A stretch of 64,000 nucleotides of DNA from Aurantiacibacter sediminis (GTDB lineage: Bacteria; Pseudomonadota; Alphaproteobacteria; Sphingomonadales; Sphingomonadaceae), in the NCBI RefSeq assembly GCF_016019885.1, contig NZ_JAEANY010000001.1, forward strand, positions 434,001 to 498,000, in the 5' to 3' direction. A program made the translations under genes and the position numbers. Shown here piece after piece: positions 45,219 through 54,639 of the stretch. The stretch's first letter is position 1. Each line of letters begins with the position of its first letter. The notes beneath the pieces were generated by a model. It saw only the letters and a list, made by a program, of their open reading frames with translations, had not been told where the DNA came from and searched no databases.

Positions 45219-46085
45219 ATGGCGCGCCCCTTTTCGCTCACCTATTACGATCCGCCGGAGAGTTTGAAACGGCACATAACCGTGCTGTTCCATTTCGCTA
45301 CCGAAGCCGATCTTACCGAGGATTCGGTTTCGGGAGCGCTCGCGCAATTCAATATTTTTCCGCGCGGCACGGGAGAGATTTGTTTCGATGCGGGCACGCA
45401 GCCTGTCACCGCCAAGGCCAATTTACATGCCGGGATGACGAAGGCCGCGAGTTTCCGCATGCGAGGCCCGTGGCATGCAATCGGCGCGAGTCTCACGCCG
45501 CTCGGCTGGGCGGCACTGACCGGGCAGGCGGCCAGCGACCACATCGATCGCTATTTCCCTGCGGCGGAACTCCTGGGCGAGGAGGCATTTGCTTTTGGCG
45601 AGGAGGTGAGCGCGCAATATATTTTGGGCCAATTGGAGCCTGAGGCTGCGTGTGATGCCGTCGGCGATTGGCTGGCCGCCCGCCTGGGATCTGTGTCGCC
45701 GCAGCATGAAAAGCTGATCGAACAGACAATCTCATGGCTTGGTAGCGCGCTTAATCCCGATATCGAGGATTTGTTTCCAACCCTCAATTACTCGCGCCGT
45801 CAGGCCGAGCGGCTTGTGGAGCGGTTTTTCGGTCTTCCGCCAGCGGCTGTTGCCCGAAAATTTCGCGCCATTCGTTCGGCTGCGATCCTGGCAAAAGAGG
45901 GCCTGTCCGATGCCGAGGCGGCGGCTGTCGCGGAAGCCTTCTACGATCAGCCGCATATGGTGCGCGAAATCCGCCGCTATTGCGGCCACACGCCGACGCG
46001 GCTCGGCGGAGCAGGGCAGCCGATCTTGAAAACCCTGCTGCAGATGAAGAATTTCGACCGATTGCAGAAATTTCGGGCTCTCTAA
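45219..46085 (+). CDS. AraC-type helix-turn-helix transcriptional regulator
   Basis: A 288-residue protein. The N-terminal domain (ITVLFHFATEADL ... RGPWHAIGASLTPLGWAAL) resembles the DUF6597-type sensor domain of AraC regulators. The C-terminal part contains two helix-turn-helices: LNYSRRQAERLVERFFGLPP and VAEAFYDQPHMVREIRRYCG, then HTPTRL. It could regulate the neighbouring DUF885 gene, which ends 64 nt upstream. Repeat copy C begins 5 nt after the stop. Confidence 0.85.
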   Translation: MARPFSLTYYDPPESLKRHITVLFHFATEADLTEDSVSGALAQFNIFPRGTGEICFDAGTQPVTAKANLHAGMTKAASFRMRGPWHAIGASLTPLGWAALTGQAASDHIDRYFPAAELLGEEAFAFGEEVSAQYILGQLEPEAACDAVGDWLAARLGSVSPQHEKLIEQTISWLGSALNPDIEDLFPTLNYSRRQAERLVERFFGLPPAAVARKFRAIRSAAILAKEGLSDAEAAAVAEAFYDQPHMVREIRRYCGHTPTRLGGAGQPILKTLLQMKNFDRLQKFRAL

Positions 46086-46090
46086 ACCAC

Positions 46091-46341
46091 AAAGGCGCAT
46101 CCGCGCCTTTGTCCTCGCTAGACGCGCTCCGCTTCGCTGCGCGCCCGCTGCGGGCGGCCGTTCGGCCTTGCCCTCGGCTGGTCGCCGAGCGAACTCCGTA
46201 AGACCGATCGAAGGGATCGCAATGATCGCCAGCCGTAGGCAGGCGACAGCGAGCAACCGCGAAGCCCGCAGGTGCCGCGCAGGCGGAACGAAGTCCCGCC
46301 GGAGCGAATAGCACCGAGGACGCGCGCCCGGATGGGCGTGC
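46091..46341 (-). repeat. Hairpin-bounded dispersed repeat, copy C (inverted)
   Basis: This 251-bp element is in reverse orientation to copies A and B. Its hairpins read AAAGGCGC-ATCC-GCGCCTTT (46091-46110) and GCGCGCCC-GGAT-GGGCGTGC (46322-46341, one G-T pair). The inner inverted ends GTCCTCG/CGAGGAC and most of the core match copy B. The middle third differs but keeps its hairpins. It takes up most of the 370-nt gap before the SUF operon; the remaining 114 nt hold the SUF promoter region. Confidence 0.9.
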
Positions 46342-46418
46342 GGAAGACAAAAATGCTAACGACTCGCAACAAGGGGAAATGGCTTGATTCCGCCAGTTTT
46401 CCGCATAGATGGCTAATC

Positions 46419-46433
46419 GGAACAATTTGGTCC
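46419..46433. promoter_or_regulatory. Candidate operator of the SUF regulator
   Basis: GGAACAATTTGGTCC is a 15-bp palindrome with a single mismatched pair, 22 nt before the Rrf2-family gene. Rrf2/IscR proteins bind dyads of this length and often repress their own operon, so this is a likely autoregulatory site. Confidence 0.45.
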
Positions 46434-46455
46434 AATTAGGAATCGCTCGCAAGCC

Positions 46456-46878
46456 ATGCGCCTGTCCAATCTTGCCGATTACGCCGTCGTCACCATGAGT
46501 GCGGCTGCGCGCCATTGCGGTGGCGGGCGCACCAGCGCGAGTGAGCTGGCGAGCGAGACGGGCTTGCCGGTGCCGACAGTGCAAAAGGTGGTCAGCAAGC
46601 TGAGCGCTGCTGGCCTGCTGCGCTCCACACGCGGGGCAGGAGGCGGCTTGCAGCTGGCGCGTCCGGCTGCAGCGATCAGCGTGGCTGACATTGTCGAGGC
46701 GGTGGAAGGGCCGATTGCGCTCACGCCTTGCGTCACGGGCAGCGAATGCGCGGTCGAAGAAAACTGCGCGGTGAAGCCGCATTGGCCCGTCGTGAACGCA
46801 GCCCTGCGCGGCGCGCTCGCCGATATTTCGCTGGTACAACTGGCGCGAACAGAAACACAGGAAACCGAAGTCGCATGA
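46456..46878 (+). CDS. SUF operon Rrf2-family transcriptional regulator (IscR/SufR type)
   Basis: A 140-residue winged-helix regulator. The recognition region is [25 protein letters not shown], the wing is [12 protein letters not shown], and three Cys (92, 98, 104) in [13 protein letters not shown] would bind an Fe-S cluster. It therefore senses cluster status and controls the operon it heads. Its stop overlaps the sufB start (ATGA). Confidence 0.93.
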   Translation: MRLSNLADYAVVTMSAAARHCGGGRTSASELASETGLPVPTVQKVVSKLSAAGLLRSTRGAGGGLQLARPAAAISVADIVEAVEGPIALTPCVTGSECAVEENCAVKPHWPVVNAALRGALADISLVQLARTETQETEVA

Positions 46879-48386
46879 CTGATTATGTGAAACTCCAGGA
46901 TCGCTCCGAAATGGATGCTCCAGAAACAGACCGGGAAGCCAAGGAAGCCGCTGCAAAAGCGGCGGAATATGAGCACGGCTGGTCTTCGGACATCGAAACC
47001 GAATTCGCAGAGAAAGGCCTCACTGAAGATACGGTGCGCTTTATCTCGGCGAAAAAGGGTGAGCCGGAATGGATGCTCGAATGGCGACTGAAAGCCTTCC
47101 GCCTGTGGCAGACCATGGAGGAGCCCGACTGGGGCAAGCTCGGCTATCCCGAGATCGATTATCAGGATGCCTATTACTTCGCCGAGCCGAAGAAGAAGCC
47201 GAAGCTTGAATCGCTCGACGAACTCGATCCGGAGATAAAGGCGGTTTACGACAAGCTGGGCATTCCGATTGCCGAGCAGGAAGTGCTCGCCGGCGTCGAA
47301 GGTGCGCGCAAGGTCGCGGTCGACGCGGTGTTCGACAGCGTTTCAGTCGCCACCACCTTCCGTGAGGAGTTGAAAAAAGCAGGTGTGATCTTCCTGTCCA
47401 TCAGCGAGGCGATCAAGGAATATCCCGATCTGGTGAAGAAATGGCTCGGCAAGGTCGTGCCGCAGAAGGATAACTTCTTCGCTACGCTCAATTGCGCGGT
47501 CTTCTCGGACGGCACCTTTGTTTACATCCCGGAAGGCGTGCGTTGCCCGATGGAGCTCAGCACCTATTTCCGCATCAATGCAGAGAATACAGGGCAGTTC
47601 GAACGCACGCTGATCGTGGCCGAGAAGGGGTCTTACGTTTCCTATCTCGAAGGCTGCACCGCACCCATGCGTGATGAGAACCAGCTGCATGCTGCCGTGG
47701 TGGAACTGGTCGCGATGGAAGATGCTGAGATCAAATATTCGACCGTCCAGAATTGGTATCCGGGCAATAGCGAAGGCGTGGGCGGAATCTACAATTTCGT
47801 CACCAAGCGCGGCCTGTGCCAGGGCGCTCGCTCGAAGATCAGCTGGACGCAGGTCGAAACCGGCTCTGCGGTGACGTGGAAATATCCGTCATGCGTGCTC
47901 AACGGCAAGGATTCGGTCGGCGAATTTTATTCGGTCGCCGTGACGAACAATCACCAGCAGGCCGATACCGGAACGAAGATGATCCACAATGCGAGCGGCA
48001 CCCGCTCCACGATCATTTCCAAGGGTGTTTCTGCGGGCAAAAGCAACAACACCTATCGCGGCAAGGTGGCGATTGCCGCCAATGCCGAGAACTGCCGCAA
48101 CTTTACCGAGTGCGACAGCCTGCTTCTCGGCAGCGAATGCGGCGCGCACACCGTGCCCTATATCGAGGTGCGCAACCCCACCGCGCAGATCGAGCACGAG
48201 GCGACCACCAGCAAGATCTCCGACGACCAGCTGTTCTATGCCATGCAACGCGGGCTGGACGAAGAAGAGGCCGTGGCGCTGATCGTCAACGGTTTCGCCA
48301 AGGACGTGCTGAAGGAGCTGCCGATGGAATTCGCCGTTGAAGCGCAGAAGCTGCTGGCTATTTCGCTCGAGGGGAGTGTGGGATGA
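46875..48386 (+). CDS. sufB: Fe-S cluster assembly scaffold SufB
   Basis: A 503-residue SufB, core of the SufBC2D scaffold. Typical stretches are [81 protein letters not shown] and [20 protein letters not shown]. The ATG at 46875 overlaps the regulator stop. The longer frame back to 46728 lies inside the regulator gene. Confidence 0.97.
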   Translation: MTDYVKLQDRSEMDAPETDREAKEAAAKAAEYEHGWSSDIETEFAEKGLTEDTVRFISAKKGEPEWMLEWRLKAFRLWQTMEEPDWGKLGYPEIDYQDAYYFAEPKKKPKLESLDELDPEIKAVYDKLGIPIAEQEVLAGVEGARKVAVDAVFDSVSVATTFREELKKAGVIFLSISEAIKEYPDLVKKWLGKVVPQKDNFFATLNCAVFSDGTFVYIPEGVRCPMELSTYFRINAENTGQFERTLIVAEKGSYVSYLEGCTAPMRDENQLHAAVVELVAMEDAEIKYSTVQNWYPGNSEGVGGIYNFVTKRGLCQGARSKISWTQVETGSAVTWKYPSCVLNGKDSVGEFYSVAVTNNHQQADTGTKMIHNASGTRSTIISKGVSAGKSNNTYRGKVAIAANAENCRNFTECDSLLLGSECGAHTVPYIEVRNPTAQIEHEATTSKISDDQLFYAMQRGLDEEEAVALIVNGFAKDVLKELPMEFAVEAQKLLAISLEGSVG

Positions 48387-48586
48387 TGGGCAGGCGTCAC
48401 GCAGAAGAACAGCGACTTTTTCTCGCTTTAGTCGCAGCTATTTTTCTTGGATTGGGCATTTTTGGCCCGGACACTGGCGATAGTGCTGGGTCCGGGCTTA
48501 GGTTGCTTTCGCTGATCATAGGGATTGGTGCAGTCGCAGGGCTTATTCTTAATTATTATCGCCATTTCAGAGGCCAACGTGACTGA
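48383..48586 (+). CDS. Small two-helix membrane protein within the SUF operon
   Basis: A 67-residue protein: a short charged N-terminus ([11 protein letters not shown]), helix [17 protein letters not shown], helix [18 protein letters not shown] and a basic tail. No family is recognised. It overlaps the sufB stop by ATGA, so it is translationally coupled. Its presence between sufB and sufC is unusual. Confidence 0.7.
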   Translation: MMGRRHAEEQRLFLALVAAIFLGLGIFGPDTGDSAGSGLRLLSLIIGIGAVAGLILNYYRHFRGQRD

Positions 48587-49072
48587 GCGGAAAACCCTTA
48601 AAGTCCGCGACACCGCCGAAGCGCCTGAGCTCAAAAAAAAGGGCCGCGGCTGGGAAATCAGCGAAAAGCGGCTCGATGCGCTGCATGATCGTGCGCGCGA
48701 AATGAAGCGGCATGCGAGCCCTGCGCACAAGGCGCTGGCCGAGCGTTTCGCCAAGGCTGACCTTGGTCGCTACACTTTCAAGCGCTTCGCCGTTGTCGGC
48801 AGCGCGATCGTCGATTTCAATTGCCATATCCTCGGCATGGCTATCGTGATCGATGAGGAAGGCGATGACGAGAAGCTCAACCGCCGCCGCGACAAGAGCC
48901 TCGAAAGCGTCGGCATCAAGGTGATGCACCTCAAGGCCGCGGATATTCTCGAGAATATGGACGACGTTTTGAAGCGCATCACCGCCGGAATGCGCCTGCG
49001 TATTGCCGACAAGGCCGAAGCTAGGCGCGAGCATTTCGCCCAGCGCAAAACCGGACAGAAAGAACGCTACTA

Positions 49073-49073
<1 letters not shown>
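48579..49073 (+). CDS. DUF559 domain protein (restriction-endonuclease-like fold)
   Basis: A 164-residue protein from a GTG that overlaps the previous gene by 8 nt. The C-terminal DUF559 domain is clear: ASPAHKALAERF, YTFKRFAVVGSAIVDFNC, MAIVIDEEGDDE, RRRDKSLESVGIKVMHLKA. The domain is Vsr/PD-(D/E)XK-like, and AIVDFNC followed by VIDEE could be the acidic core. The N-terminal 40 residues are basic. Function is unknown, and no methylase or restriction gene is adjacent. Confidence 0.78.
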
Positions 49074-49824
<751 letters not shown>

Positions 49825-49825
<1 letters not shown>

Positions 49826-50208
49826 TGCTGCTTTTAAGTCTTTTGCTGGCGCAGGCCGCGACCGTACCGCAGGACGCGCCGCCACCGCCTGAAGTGCAGG
49901 AAGAAATCCGCGTCATGGCCGAGCGACTTGGCGGCTCCACCATCGACGTCCGCCGCCGCGACGGTGTGTTCCTCTGCGACGTGGAAGTGAGCACCGGTGA
50001 TGAGGCGCTAGATAATGTGCGCTGCGATGCCTTGCGCTATTGCATGATGCAGGTCGATCCGCAGATCCAGGCGCTCGCCGATCTCGACCTGCCGCGCCGC
50101 GAGTTGAATGCGCGCATCAACGAACTCGCGCAAAGCGTCGGACCATGTTCAGAGGACTACGAAGACGCAGTACTCACCCGCATGGCTTGGGAGCGCGCGC
50201 AATCGTGA
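49825..50208 (+). CDS. Small exported protein, paralogue 1 in the SUF operon
   Basis: A 127-residue protein with a short signal peptide (MLLLSLLLAQAATVPQ). The mature part has VQEEIRVMAERLGGSTIDVRRRDG and four cysteines (FLCDVEV, VRCDALRYCMM, GPCSEDY). No family is recognised. It is followed by a related gene overlapping by GTGA, and it overlaps the sufC stop by TGATG. Confidence 0.7.
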
Positions 50209-50531
50209 CAAATCTGCTCGCACTCGCATTGCTCGCATCGCCGCTTCAAGCGCAGGAGGTTCCCGCCGAAGTCGAGAACCAGATCTTGGTCATGGCGGAA
50301 CGCCTGCGCTCGATTGAGGTGAATGTCGGGCAGGACCGGGAAGGCAATTGGCATTGCAGCCTCTCTGCATCCAGCGGCAGCGAAATCATCGATAGCCGGC
50401 TGTGCCGCACCACCACCCATTGCGTGCGCGAAAACGGCGATGATCGCGCCGCCATCGAAGAATGCGTTCGCACGCATCGCAGCCGGACGCTCGCCGATTT
50501 TCGGCAGCGGCTGATTGAGGAACGGCAATGA
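50205..50531 (+). CDS. Small exported protein, paralogue 2 in the SUF operon
   Basis: A 108-residue protein from a GTG. Signal peptide TNLLALALLASPLQAQ, then VENQILVMAERLRSIEVNVGQDREG with cysteines in NWHCSLS, SRLCRTTTHCV and EECVRTH. The shared pattern VMAERL...CxxxxxxC with paralogue 1 shows a tandem duplication with divergence. It overlaps both neighbours (GTGA before, ATGA after). Confidence 0.7.
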   Translation: MTNLLALALLASPLQAQEVPAEVENQILVMAERLRSIEVNVGQDREGNWHCSLSASSGSEIIDSRLCRTTTHCVRENGDDRAAIEECVRTHRSRTLADFRQRLIEERQ

Positions 50532-51286
50532 CCGACACTGCAACTCTCCCAAGGCCCACAAATCGCGACGAGGATTGGCGATATTCGGACGGCAAGTTTC
50601 TTGCCGAATCTGCGCCTGAAGCGATGCAGACGTGGAGCGAAATCGAGGTTCCCGCTGGCGAGACCCGGTGTGAGATACTCGCTACCGGTGAGGGCGCCGT
50701 CGAACGCCTGCGCGTGACCGTAGGCAAGGGTGCTCGTCTCGAAGCTTTCGCCATTCTCGACAAAGACAGCTATCGTCGCACCGAAGTCGAAGTGACGCTG
50801 CACGATGGCGCGCATTTCGAATTTGGCGGTGTGACGATTGGCGGCGGCGAGGCGACGCAGGAATTCGTCACCCGCACAATCCATGCAGAGCCCAATGGCA
50901 CGTCGAACCAGACGGTCCGCGCGGTCCATTGGGGCAAGGCGACGGGCAATTTCCTAGGCCGGATCGAAGTCGTGCGCGATGCGCAGAAAACCGATGCGGC
51001 GCAGAATTTTCGGGCCATCCTGCTGGAAAAGGGCGCAACGGCGAATACCAAGCCTGAACTCGAAATTTATGCCGACGATGTGCAATGCGCACACGGTGCC
51101 GCAATCGGCCAAATGGATGAAATGGCGGGCTATTACATGGCCAGCCGCGGCCTGCCGCCCAAGGTCGCGCGCAAACTGCTGGTGCAAGCCTTTATCGGCG
51201 ATGCTTTCGTCGAGCTGGCCGATGACGGGCTGCGCGAAGAGATGATGGAACAGGCGCTCGCCAAGCTGGATGAGGCTGAGCTGTGA
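50528..51286 (+). CDS. sufD: Fe-S cluster assembly protein SufD
   Basis: A 252-residue SufD, shorter than the E. coli protein (423) because the N-terminal domain is reduced. The beta-helix and the C-terminal core remain: WGKATGNFLGRIEVVRDAQK, KPELEIYADDVQCAHGAAIG and YYMASRGLPPKVARKLLVQA. It partners SufB and SufC. It overlaps the exported-protein gene upstream and sufS downstream. Confidence 0.93.
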   Translation: MTDTATLPRPTNRDEDWRYSDGKFLAESAPEAMQTWSEIEVPAGETRCEILATGEGAVERLRVTVGKGARLEAFAILDKDSYRRTEVEVTLHDGAHFEFGGVTIGGGEATQEFVTRTIHAEPNGTSNQTVRAVHWGKATGNFLGRIEVVRDAQKTDAAQNFRAILLEKGATANTKPELEIYADDVQCAHGAAIGQMDEMAGYYMASRGLPPKVARKLLVQAFIGDAFVELADDGLREEMMEQALAKLDEAEL

Positions 51287-52467
51287 GCACTGCAACACTA
51301 TCCCGCAAAGCCGATTTCCCTGGCCTCATCACCGCAGACGGCGCGCCTTGGCACTATCTCGACAGCGCCGCGACCGCGCAGAAGCCGCAGGCCGTGATCG
51401 ACGCGATGGCGCGCGCTCTCGGTGAGAATTACGCCACCGTGCATCGGGGTGTCTATTCGCGCTCTGCCGAAATGACCCTGGGCTATGAAGAGGCGCGCCG
51501 CAAAATTGCTGCGCTGATCGGTGCAGATGACAGCGAGGTCGTGTTCACGCGCGGTGCGACCGAGGCGATCAATCTCGTCGCATACTCCTATCCGGATAAG
51601 GGCAGGGTCCTGCTATCCGAATTGGAACATCATTCGAATATCGTTCCGTGGCAATTGGCGGGTTGGCAGGTCGATGTGTGCCCGTTGACCGACGACGGGC
51701 AGATCGATCTCGATGCTGCCGAAGCCATGCTGACACGCGAACACACGATGGTGAGCTTCGCGCATGTCTCCAATGTGCTGGGGTCAGTCCTTGACGCCGA
51801 GCGCGCCGCAGAGTTGGCGCACAGTGTCGGCGCAAAGCTTCTTCTCGACGGGTGTCAATCTGTACCGCGCATGCCTGTCGATGTAGCCGCGCTCGATTGC
51901 GATTTCTATGCCCTCTCGGCACACAAGCTATATGGCCCGACCGGGATTGGCGCGCTGTGGGGCAGGGCGGAACTGCTCGATGCCATGCCACCTTGGCAAG
52001 GCGGCGGCGCGATGATCGATCAGGTCGGGTTCGACCGGACAACTTATGCGCCCGCACCGCAACGCTTCGAGGCCGGAACGCCCGCCATCACCGAAGCCAT
52101 CACTTTCGGCGCGGCCTGCGATTACGTGCGGAATATCGGGCTGGAAAGCATCCATGCACACGAAGCGCGGCTGGTTGCCCAAACGCGCGATGCGCTTGGC
52201 GCGATGAACGATGTGACGCTTTATGGGCCCGAAGAGTCTGCGGGGATCGTCAGTTTCCTGATCGATGGTATTCACCCGCACGATTTGGGCACCATATTGG
52301 ATGAAGAGAATGTGGCGATCCGCGCGGGCCACCATTGCGCGCAGCCACTGATGGAAAAGCTCGGCATTCCCGCCACCGCGCGCGCCAGCTTTGGCATTTA
52401 TTCAGATGAAGAGGACGTCGCGGCGCTTATTCGCGGCATCGAACGCACCAAAAGGATTTTCGGCTGA
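51283..52467 (+). CDS. sufS: Cysteine desulfurase SufS
   Basis: A 394-residue PLP enzyme that takes sulfur from cysteine. YLDSAATAQKPQAVIDAM is the N-terminal signature, YALSAHKLYGPTGIG carries the PLP Lys, and IRAGHHCAQPLM carries the catalytic Cys (group II). The GTG start overlaps the sufD stop. No sufE or sufU is in this operon, so its activating partner must lie elsewhere. Confidence 0.96.
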   Translation: MSTATLSRKADFPGLITADGAPWHYLDSAATAQKPQAVIDAMARALGENYATVHRGVYSRSAEMTLGYEEARRKIAALIGADDSEVVFTRGATEAINLVAYSYPDKGRVLLSELEHHSNIVPWQLAGWQVDVCPLTDDGQIDLDAAEAMLTREHTMVSFAHVSNVLGSVLDAERAAELAHSVGAKLLLDGCQSVPRMPVDVAALDCDFYALSAHKLYGPTGIGALWGRAELLDAMPPWQGGGAMIDQVGFDRTTYAPAPQRFEAGTPAITEAITFGAACDYVRNIGLESIHAHEARLVAQTRDALGAMNDVTLYGPEESAGIVSFLIDGIHPHDLGTILDEENVAIRAGHHCAQPLMEKLGIPATARASFGIYSDEEDVAALIRGIERTKRIFG

Positions 52468-53006
52468 TGGATAATCACGATTCAGCGCCAAGCGACGAGA
52501 AAGACTACATCGCGGCTCCTTCGCCGACCGAGCAGGTCGTCGAAAAGCCGCCGCGCGCCCGTGTGGAAGATGCGCCGTTGCCCGATCACATCTCGGAAGA
52601 GGACGTAAAGGAAACCGCAGGCGCAAAGCTGGAGCGCAAGCGCGATTATCTCGATGGCTTTCTCGCCAAAAAGCCCGAAGGCGTGGCTCCGGGTGAGCCG
52701 GGCGGCGAATTGCACCAGACGGTGATCGATGCGCTGAAGGACATTTATGATCCGGAAATCCCGGTGAATATCTATGACCTCGGCCTCATTTACAATGTGG
52801 AGGTCTCCGATGATTCCGACGTGGTCGTCACCATGACGCTCACGACGCCGCATTGTCCGGTGGCCGAGACGATGCCGAATGAAATCGAAATGCGCGTGAT
52901 GGGCCTGCCCGGCGTGCGCGATGCCGAAGTCGTGGTGACATGGGATCCGCCATGGGATCCGTCCAAGATGTCGGACGAAGCGCGCCTCGAACTGGGAATG
53001 CTCTGA
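52467..53006 (+). CDS. sufT: SUF system MIP18/DUF59 protein (SufT-like)
   Basis: A 179-residue protein: a charged, Pro-rich N-terminal region of about 80 residues, then a DUF59/MIP18 domain with VIDALKDIYDPEIPVNIYDL, TMTLTTPHCPVAETMP and VVVTWDPPWDPSKMSDEARL. SufT helps cluster delivery to target proteins. It overlaps both sufS and sufA by TGATG. Confidence 0.92.
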   Translation: MDNHDSAPSDEKDYIAAPSPTEQVVEKPPRARVEDAPLPDHISEEDVKETAGAKLERKRDYLDGFLAKKPEGVAPGEPGGELHQTVIDALKDIYDPEIPVNIYDLGLIYNVEVSDDSDVVVTMTLTTPHCPVAETMPNEIEMRVMGLPGVRDAEVVVTWDPPWDPSKMSDEARLELGML

Positions 53007-53362
53007 TGGCTGATACGAAGACTCGCGAAATTCCCGCCGCCGTCAAGCTGACACTCTCTGCCGAACAGCGCGTCGCCGACCTGATGGCGAAGGCCCCCGA
53101 GGACGCGATTGGGCTGAAGCTTTCCACTCCGCGCAGGGGCTGCTCAGGCCTCGCCTATTCGGTCGATTACATCACTGAAGAAGTCGCCTTCGACGAGAAG
53201 ATCGAAACGCCGGGCGGCACATTCTACATCGATGGCGCGAGCGTACTCTACCTTGTCGGCAGCGTCATGGACTGGGTGGAAGATGATTTCACCGCTGGCT
53301 TCGTATTCGAAAATCCGAATGCCAAGGGCGCATGCGGCTGCGGCGAAAGCTTTATGGTCTGA
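53006..53362 (+). CDS. sufA: A-type Fe-S carrier SufA
   Basis: A 118-residue HesB/IscA-type carrier. The three cysteines are in PRRGCSGLAYSVDY and KGACGCGESFMV. It is the last gene of the SUF operon and a paralogue of erpA at 20722-21048. The longer open frame from 52940 lies inside sufT. Confidence 0.94.
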   Translation: MADTKTREIPAAVKLTLSAEQRVADLMAKAPEDAIGLKLSTPRRGCSGLAYSVDYITEEVAFDEKIETPGGTFYIDGASVLYLVGSVMDWVEDDFTAGFVFENPNAKGACGCGESFMV

Positions 53363-53406
53363 ACTCAGCTGAGTCGCCTACGCACTGGGGCCTCAGCCAG
53401 AGTAAC

Positions 53407-53835
53407 TTATCGAGACGACAGCGCCTGGATGCAGGCGAGCCGATCGACCGCCGCACCATCAGACGCGCGGCGTGCCTCCACCCATGTGGCGACGGGCTCT
53501 GCGCCCGGCGCGAGCGGATACAGAAACACATCGAGCACGCAAGCCTGCCCTGAAAACTGCAGCTTGCGCATATCGCCTTCGCGCACATTGAGGCGTGGCT
53601 CGCCGAAGCGGCGCGTCAGGACGGCAGCCGGCTCGCGGATGATGCCGCCGAGGCCGGGGCCCTCCATGATGCGCGGTGCGGGAACACTACCGATCGCGCG
53701 CGGGGCTGCAGGAGCGGAAGGTGGCACCTGCGTCGTCTCATCGACCGGGCGCGGCGGAGGTGGCGGCACGTCCTGCGGCGTGGTGGCGCAGGCGGAAAGT
53801 AAAGCAAAGGATGCGAAAGTCGCGAGAAGGCGCAT
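53407..53835 (-). CDS. Proline-rich lipoprotein of unknown function
   Basis: A 142-residue lipoprotein (MRLLATFASFALLSACATTP) with a Pro-rich linker (VPPPPPRPVDETTQVPPSAP). The C-terminal domain includes LTRRFGEPRLNVREGDMRKL, VLDVFLYPL and a Cys pair (QACVLDV, LACIQAL). The pattern resembles small sphingomonad lipoproteins of no known role. It lies 4 nt after the EI24-like gene and converges on the SUF operon. Confidence 0.72.
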   Translation of the reverse strand: MRLLATFASFALLSACATTPQDVPPPPPRPVDETTQVPPSAPAAPRAIGSVPAPRIMEGPGLGGIIREPAAVLTRRFGEPRLNVREGDMRKLQFSGQACVLDVFLYPLAPGAEPVATWVEARRASDGAAVDRLACIQALSSR

Positions 53836-53839
53836 GGGG

Positions 53840-54547
53840 TCAGGAAGCTTTCTGCAAACGGCGGTTCCGATGGATGAGGTGAGTGGCACTTGCTGCGCCG
53901 AGCACGGGAGCGAGCAGATTCGCAAATGGCACAGCGAGTAGTCCGGCAATCGCTCCGCCCAGCAGGAAGCGCTCTCCTTTGCTGACCGGCGGACCATCAG
54001 CTGCACTCCCTTGATGACGCAGCCAGACCATGTCCTGCAATTCGCGGCCTACCAACAGCGCATTGACGAACCAGAAGACGACAAAAGTGCCCACACCGGT
54101 TACCAGCAGCAGGACTGCTATAGGCAGCGCGATAAGGTTGAATAGCAGCGCGCGCAGGGCGGAGCGGCCCGCATTGCGCGCCTGTTCGGCAAAGCCCAGC
54201 TCGCGCGCCATGCTGGCTTCCTCAGGGTAGTGTTTGCGTTCAACCGCCAGCACGACTTCGTCGGCGAAGAATTGCACCACCGTCATCGCCACGAGGCGCC
54301 AGACGAGCCAGAGCCCTATGATTGCCAGTACCAGCGACACCGCTCCTCGCACCGCGCCTGCCCCTGCAAAACTGTCATCCTCCAGCCCGCCGCTCAGCAG
54401 TGCCCAGTCGAGCAGGTTCCACCCAAGAAACGCCACACCCACAAAAACCACCAGCGTCACGGCGAGGCTTTTCAAGAGGATGCGCAGCACCGCGCCATCG
54501 AACAGCTGTCCGAAGCCAAGCGCCAAAGATTTTCCGAGCCGTGTCAT
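53840..54547 (-). CDS. EI24/CysZ-like membrane protein
   Basis: A 235-residue integral membrane protein of the EI24 superfamily, with segments such as LLKSLAVTLVVFVGVAFLGW, ALRALLFNLIALPIAVLLLV and FLLGGAIAGLLAVPFANLLA. CysZ members transport sulfate, but no sulfur-assimilation gene is adjacent, so function is open. It is divergent from the kinase gene. Confidence 0.82.
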   Translation of the reverse strand: MTRLGKSLALGFGQLFDGAVLRILLKSLAVTLVVFVGVAFLGWNLLDWALLSGGLEDDSFAGAGAVRGAVSLVLAIIGLWLVWRLVAMTVVQFFADEVVLAVERKHYPEEASMARELGFAEQARNAGRSALRALLFNLIALPIAVLLLVTGVGTFVVFWFVNALLVGRELQDMVWLRHQGSAADGPPVSKGERFLLGGAIAGLLAVPFANLLAPVLGAASATHLIHRNRRLQKAS

Positions 54548-54607
54548 CTTGGGTTGCGATTGCGCGGCCCTTCCGCCAAGTCAACGCCGACGCGGCGAAA
54601 CCCGCCA

Positions 54608-54621
54608 AATAATCGATTATT
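54608..54621. promoter_or_regulatory. 14-bp palindrome in a divergent promoter gap
   Basis: AATAATCGATTATT is a perfect palindrome 18 nt upstream of the PfkB kinase ATG and 60 nt from the divergent EI24-like start. It may be an operator or promoter element. Confidence 0.35.
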
Positions 54622-54639
54622 ACCGCATCAGGAGTTTTC

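Noticed and set aside
19670-46341. The three repeats as ordinary intrinsic terminators or as an insertion sequence
   Set aside because: The end hairpins lack adjoining T tracts and there is no transposase reading frame in the 246-251 bp.
45784-46956. A 390-codon minus-strand frame spanning repeat copy C
   Set aside because: It crosses an AraC-type gene, the repeat and the SUF regulator antisense. The sequence inside the repeat (LFAPAGLRSACAAPAG) recurs in translations of the other copies only because the DNA repeats.
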